Assembly: GCA_016839985.1 (NCBI GenBank)
Contig: JAEOTG010000160.1
Span: forward strand, 1 to 8,068
Length of the DNA stretch: 8,068 bases
Direction of reading: 5' to 3'
Source: Candidatus Heimdallarchaeota archaeon
GTDB lineage: Archaea > Asgardarchaeota > Heimdallarchaeia > Heimdallarchaeales > Heimdallarchaeaceae
Shown: positions 5,138 to 8,068 of the stretch, one piece after another
How the letters are laid out: each line of letters starts with the position of its first letter
How positions within the stretch are numbered: the first letter of the stretch is position 1
The notes under the pieces: model-generated
Seen by the model: the letters and a program-made list of their open reading frames with translations, nothing else
What the model was told of the DNA's origin: nothing
Database searches by the model: none
Program-made: the position numbers and the translations under genes

Positions 5138-6526
5138 TTACAAATTCTTAAGTATTGTATCAATTCCATGTTCAATTCCTTGCATTAGCATGAAACCTCT
5201 TGGACTTTCTCTTGTAGTTATTTCACCTGCAACAGGAGTTAACATTATTTTTTCTACTTCTTTAATGTCACGTGTGTGACCTAAAGTCCATATTAGTTTT
5301 GTATAGGCTGCTGAAGGCAACATATTTTCACCTTCTATAACCCCTCTAGCGAGCATATCTCTTCCCGTTTCATAAACACGAAGCTGAACAAAGCCATAAA
5401 GGGGTTCAACTACCATTACAACAGGAATTTCTTCATCTTGACATCTCTCTAAAGCTGGGTAGACATCTGTTCCCACATGTGCAAGACCGGTTCCAATAAT
5501 AACAACTCCATGATATCCAAGATCAACCATTGCATCGAGCATATCAGGGTTCATACCAGGATAGAAGTATAACATCCCAACCCGTGAATCTATTTTGGTA
5601 TCTAAATAAAATTCTTCTAGAGGTTTTCTTGGTGAGACATCATCTTTAAACCAAGTAGTGCCCGTATCATCTATCTTCCCTAGAGGAATATCACTGAGGG
5701 TTCGAAAAGTATCACGTCTAGCTGAATGCATTTTCCTACATCTAGTAGAGCGATGAATCAAGTTATAACTATCACTAGGCATTCCATGCATACAGATCGC
5801 AACCTCTGCAAAATTTTCATATCCAGCTAATTTTGCTGCGTAGAGTATATTTCTTGGACCATCTGAAGAAGGTCTATCAGAACTTCTTTGACTTCCAACT
5901 AAAACTACAGGAACAGGTAAATTACGGAGGAAAAACGATAAAGCACAACCTGTTACACACATTGTATCTGTTCCATGTCCTATTATAATACCTTCAACTC
6001 CACTTTCAATCTCTTTCCCTATAGCTTCAGCTGTTTTTACCCAATACTCTGGTCTGAAATTTTCACTTAAGATTTGATACAAGGTTTTAGGAGTTAGATT
6101 AACTGTAGATGTTAATTCTGGAACAGCGGAAAACAATTCTTCCGGAGTGAAAGCTGGTAAAACAGCTCCTGTTCTGTAATCTAATCTAGATGCTACAGTT
6201 CCTCCAGTTCCTAGTAGTGTAACATCTGGTAATTCTTTCTTATATTTTACATCTACATGTGGCAGCTGATAATGTCCTTTTTGAAATCCTACTTCTTCAA
6301 TTATTGTTTCCTCATCTATCAAAACACCTAGATTATAACCAGTATCTACTTTGAGTGTTATATATCCATCATCTGTATGTTGACTTCTTGGAAGCAAAAG
6401 ACCTTCATATGTTGCTTTTCCTTTTTTAACACTAACTTTACTCCAAGTTCTTATTTGTTCTTTGATGAGTCTTTCTCTTAAAACTCCTCTATACCCCTCT
6501 GGTTCATTAACATTCTGATCACTCAT
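5138..6526 (-). CDS. gatD: Glutamyl-tRNA(Gln) amidotransferase subunit D (amidase/asparaginase-like)
   Basis: GatD is the ammonia-producing subunit of the archaeal GatDE complex, which converts mischarged Glu-tRNA(Gln) to Gln-tRNA(Gln) in the cytoplasm. The protein has 462 residues. An N-terminal small beta-barrel-like domain of about 95 residues (WSKVSVKKGKATYEGLLLPR around 28-47) distinguishes GatD from free L-asparaginases. The asparaginase-type amidase domain follows, with TLLGTGGTVASRLDY (103-117) and GHGTDTM (183-189). The four residues of the catalytic set are all present: T110 (GTGGT), T186 and D187 (GTD), and K265 in CRKMHSARRD (263-272). Also typical are VGSQRSSDRPSSD (210-222) and GTGLAHV (345-351). 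The gene starts 1 nt after the gatE stop (TGA-A-ATG), and a GAGGAAGTGA ribosome-binding sequence lies inside the end of gatE. The pair is therefore a translationally coupled operon giving matched subunit amounts. The protein is slightly longer than the usual 420-440 residues at its N-terminus. Confidence 0.96.
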   Translation of the reverse strand: MSDQNVNEPEGYRGVLRERLIKEQIRTWSKVSVKKGKATYEGLLLPRSQHTDDGYITLKVDTGYNLGVLIDEETIIEEVGFQKGHYQLPHVDVKYKKELPDVTLLGTGGTVASRLDYRTGAVLPAFTPEELFSAVPELTSTVNLTPKTLYQILSENFRPEYWVKTAEAIGKEIESGVEGIIIGHGTDTMCVTGCALSFFLRNLPVPVVLVGSQRSSDRPSSDGPRNILYAAKLAGYENFAEVAICMHGMPSDSYNLIHRSTRCRKMHSARRDTFRTLSDIPLGKIDDTGTTWFKDDVSPRKPLEEFYLDTKIDSRVGMLYFYPGMNPDMLDAMVDLGYHGVVIIGTGLAHVGTDVYPALERCQDEEIPVVMVVEPLYGFVQLRVYETGRDMLARGVIEGENMLPSAAYTKLIWTLGHTRDIKEVEKIMLTPVAGEITTRESPRGFMLMQGIEHGIDTILKNL

Positions 6527-6527
6527 T

Positions 6528-8068
6528 TCAATTCACTTCCTCTTTGAGAAGTAATTTTATTTTCTCAATAATTACTTTCCCATTCACTGAATATTCTATT
6601 TCTTTAAGAATTACTCCAACTATTTTTGGTAAAACAAATTTACGGTATGTTTCATCTGATATTAGTTTCTCTTTATCATAATTCTCGATTTTACTCAAAA
6701 TTATTTTGTTTAATTCGCTCTCTGTTAGTTTTGGAATTGCTAATTGGTTAACAATTTCCTTAATTTCCAGTTTAGGATTCGTGTTTAAAATTTCTATAAA
6801 ATCATTAATGTGAGTTTGGAGTATTGCGTTTTCGGCTAAAGCTTCAGCAACCTTATCAAGCATTTTATTTGTAACATTTACTTGTTTCCTTCTTTTTTCT
6901 CTGGGTAATTCAACAAGAATTTTATAAGCAAGATTAGCATGAAGTTTTAATCGATCAACATAATCATAAAATCGATTTACTTTCTCATCACGAATAAATA
7001 GATCCACTTGATTTTGTGTAAAATTATATTTCTTATGCAAATCATCAAATAAATCCCACGGTTTCTTTCCAATGTCTTTGGTGTATTCGTTTATTTTTTC
7101 CAAAGAAACAACTATAGGGGGAGTATCAGTATCAGGATAAATCCTATCTTTTCCATGTATAACTCGTAGAAACTCTGAATTCCCATTAGATACTAACCTC
7201 CTTGTTTCTTGGGGAACACCTTCAAGTGCAGCTTTCACTCTTTCAACTATCTTCTTAAGAGCATGAATAGCTTTTTTCTCTAATCCCATTACAACAATTA
7301 TTGCATCTTCTGAATTTGGATTCATAATTGAACAAATTTGTTCATATTTTTCATTATCTATTTTCAATCTAGAAGGGTAGTCAGAGTGAATCCTTACAGA
7401 ATCTTCAATGATTTCATCACTGTGAAAATGATCTTCTCTTGGAATCCCTGTTATTAGCATGCTTTTCTCAAATATCTCTAAACCAAAGTCTTTGTTTGGT
7501 TGAACTTCAGTATTAAATAAGCCCTTCATATTAGGAAATACTGATGAAAAAACTTTGCTAGTTTCATCAAAATTAAACAGGTGAGTAATATCAATATAGG
7601 TGTGCACAAAATCCTCCGATTTTATATCTCTTCTTAACATCTCATCTCTTATTTCAAGTAGAGTATGTTGTCTAACAACTTCATTACGACATAAGAGATC
7701 AAACATATCTAAATCTTGAACACCTTTTATTTCTACCCTATCTCCTCCTGCAATTGTTATGTTAACGTCTTGTCTAGCTGAACCAATACCTCTACATCCA
7801 ATGCCACTAAGCCTTAGAACTCTACCAATTTGTTTTGCTGTTTCGATTAACTCCTCAGGTGTATCTACATCTGTATATTCAGTAATAATCTCGGTTAATG
7901 GTACGCCTAAACGATCTAAATTGAAATAAACTGTTCTATTGGCAGTATCTATCCAATTGACTCTTCTTGCAGCATCTTCTTCAATATGAACATTAGTTAC
8001 ACGAACTTTCTTTCCATTAACTGGAACCCAACCATCTCTTCCACAAATAAATGTTCTTTGAAAACCAG
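6528..8068 (-). CDS. gatE: Glutamyl-tRNA(Gln) amidotransferase subunit E, partial (N-terminus beyond right edge)
   Basis: GatE binds and phosphorylates Glu-tRNA(Gln), then accepts ammonia from GatD. The frame stays open from the stop at 6528 to the right edge, giving 512 visible residues; family members have about 620-630, so some 100-110 N-terminal residues are missing. The first ATG in the window (7706) is internal, because conserved GatB/GatE motifs lie upstream of it: GFQRT at the edge, IEEDAARR (visible 28-35), LDRLGVPLTEI (50-60), RGIGSARQDVN (92-102) and RVEIKGVQDLD (110-120). The AspRS-like GAD insertion specific to GatE follows (about 172-280, with FPNMKGLFNTEVQP and HFHSDE), then GVPQETRR (283-290) and RIYPDTDTPPI (308-318). 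The helical YqeY-like tail that contacts the tRNA occupies about the last 130 residues. The GAD insert separates it from bacterial GatB. It forms an operon with gatD, 1 nt downstream. Confidence 0.96.
   Translation of the reverse strand, partial: GFQRTFICGRDGWVPVNGKKVRVTNVHIEEDAARRVNWIDTANRTVYFNLDRLGVPLTEIITEYTDVDTPEELIETAKQIGRVLRLSGIGCRGIGSARQDVNITIAGGDRVEIKGVQDLDMFDLLCRNEVVRQHTLLEIRDEMLRRDIKSEDFVHTYIDITHLFNFDETSKVFSSVFPNMKGLFNTEVQPNKDFGLEIFEKSMLITGIPREDHFHSDEIIEDSVRIHSDYPSRLKIDNEKYEQICSIMNPNSEDAIIVVMGLEKKAIHALKKIVERVKAALEGVPQETRRLVSNGNSEFLRVIHGKDRIYPDTDTPPIVVSLEKINEYTKDIGKKPWDLFDDLHKKYNFTQNQVDLFIRDEKVNRFYDYVDRLKLHANLAYKILVELPREKRRKQVNVTNKMLDKVAEALAENAILQTHINDFIEILNTNPKLEIKEIVNQLAIPKLTESELNKIILSKIENYDKEKLISDETYRKFVLPKIVGVILKEIEYSVNGKVIIEKIKLLLKEEVN

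Noticed and set aside
5138..6526. A free L-asparaginase
   Set aside because: The N-terminal extra domain and the immediate coupling to gatE identify it as GatD.
6528..7706. Reading gatE as starting at the ATG at 7706, giving a truncated 392-residue protein
   Set aside because: The frame continues without a stop to the right edge, and the upstream 120 codons encode strongly conserved GatB/GatE motifs, so the truncation comes only from the window edge.
1..8068. tRNA, rRNA, insertion sequence, long repeat or CRISPR array
   Set aside because: I saw no tRNA T-loop with matching acceptor stem, no transposase-like frame, no direct repeats of meaningful length and no regularly spaced repeats.

Overview
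This is an AT-rich window, roughly one-third G+C by eye, from an archaeon. The strongest evidence is an adjacent gatE-gatD pair. Together these encode the archaea-specific GatDE amidotransferase that makes Gln-tRNA(Gln) from Glu-tRNA(Gln). A stand-alone pyruvate-kinase C-terminal-domain protein of an archaeal type and TATA boxes placed 26-43 nt upstream of start codons (one gene looks leaderless) point the same way. An uncultured lineage such as an Asgard archaeon would fit, but nothing in the window proves a phylum.

Layout from left to right. (1) Positions 1-733, minus strand: the N-terminal 244 residues of an exported, probably N-glycosylated protein that runs off the left edge. (2) 800-1213, minus: a 137-residue protein I do not recognise. 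(3) A 158-bp divergent promoter region. (4) 1372-2642, plus: a two-gene unit of the stand-alone PK C-terminal-domain protein and a polyprenol (dolichol/phytol-type) kinase-like membrane protein, 11 bp apart. (5) 2690-3673, minus: a thioredoxin-reductase-fold flavoprotein that lacks the CxxC and resembles TrxR-type ferredoxin-NADP reductases. (6) 3737-5089, minus: a TM0106-family protein with a RecB-like domain carrying four Fe-S-type cysteines, a helix-hairpin-helix and an RNase H-like domain. Its PD-(D/E)xK motif looks degenerate. (7) 5138-8068, minus: gatD and gatE in the order gatE then gatD, separated by 1 nt. gatE is cut by the right edge and lacks about its first 100-110 residues.

How the genes fit together. 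GatD hydrolyses glutamine or asparagine to release ammonia, and GatE activates and amidates Glu-tRNA(Gln), so this cell probably lacks, or does not rely on, GlnRS. The polyprenol kinase is likely to phosphorylate a prenyl alcohol for archaeal lipid or glycan-carrier metabolism. That could connect loosely with the sequon-rich exported protein, but this is speculation. The other genes show no clear common pathway. The window is compact housekeeping DNA with no mobile element, CRISPR array, tRNA or rRNA that I can detect. The points most worth a second look are the apparently dead nuclease motif beside an intact RNase H-like domain, the CxxC-less reductase with an unusual C-terminus, and the conserved but functionally unassigned PK-C-like protein coupled to a lipid kinase.
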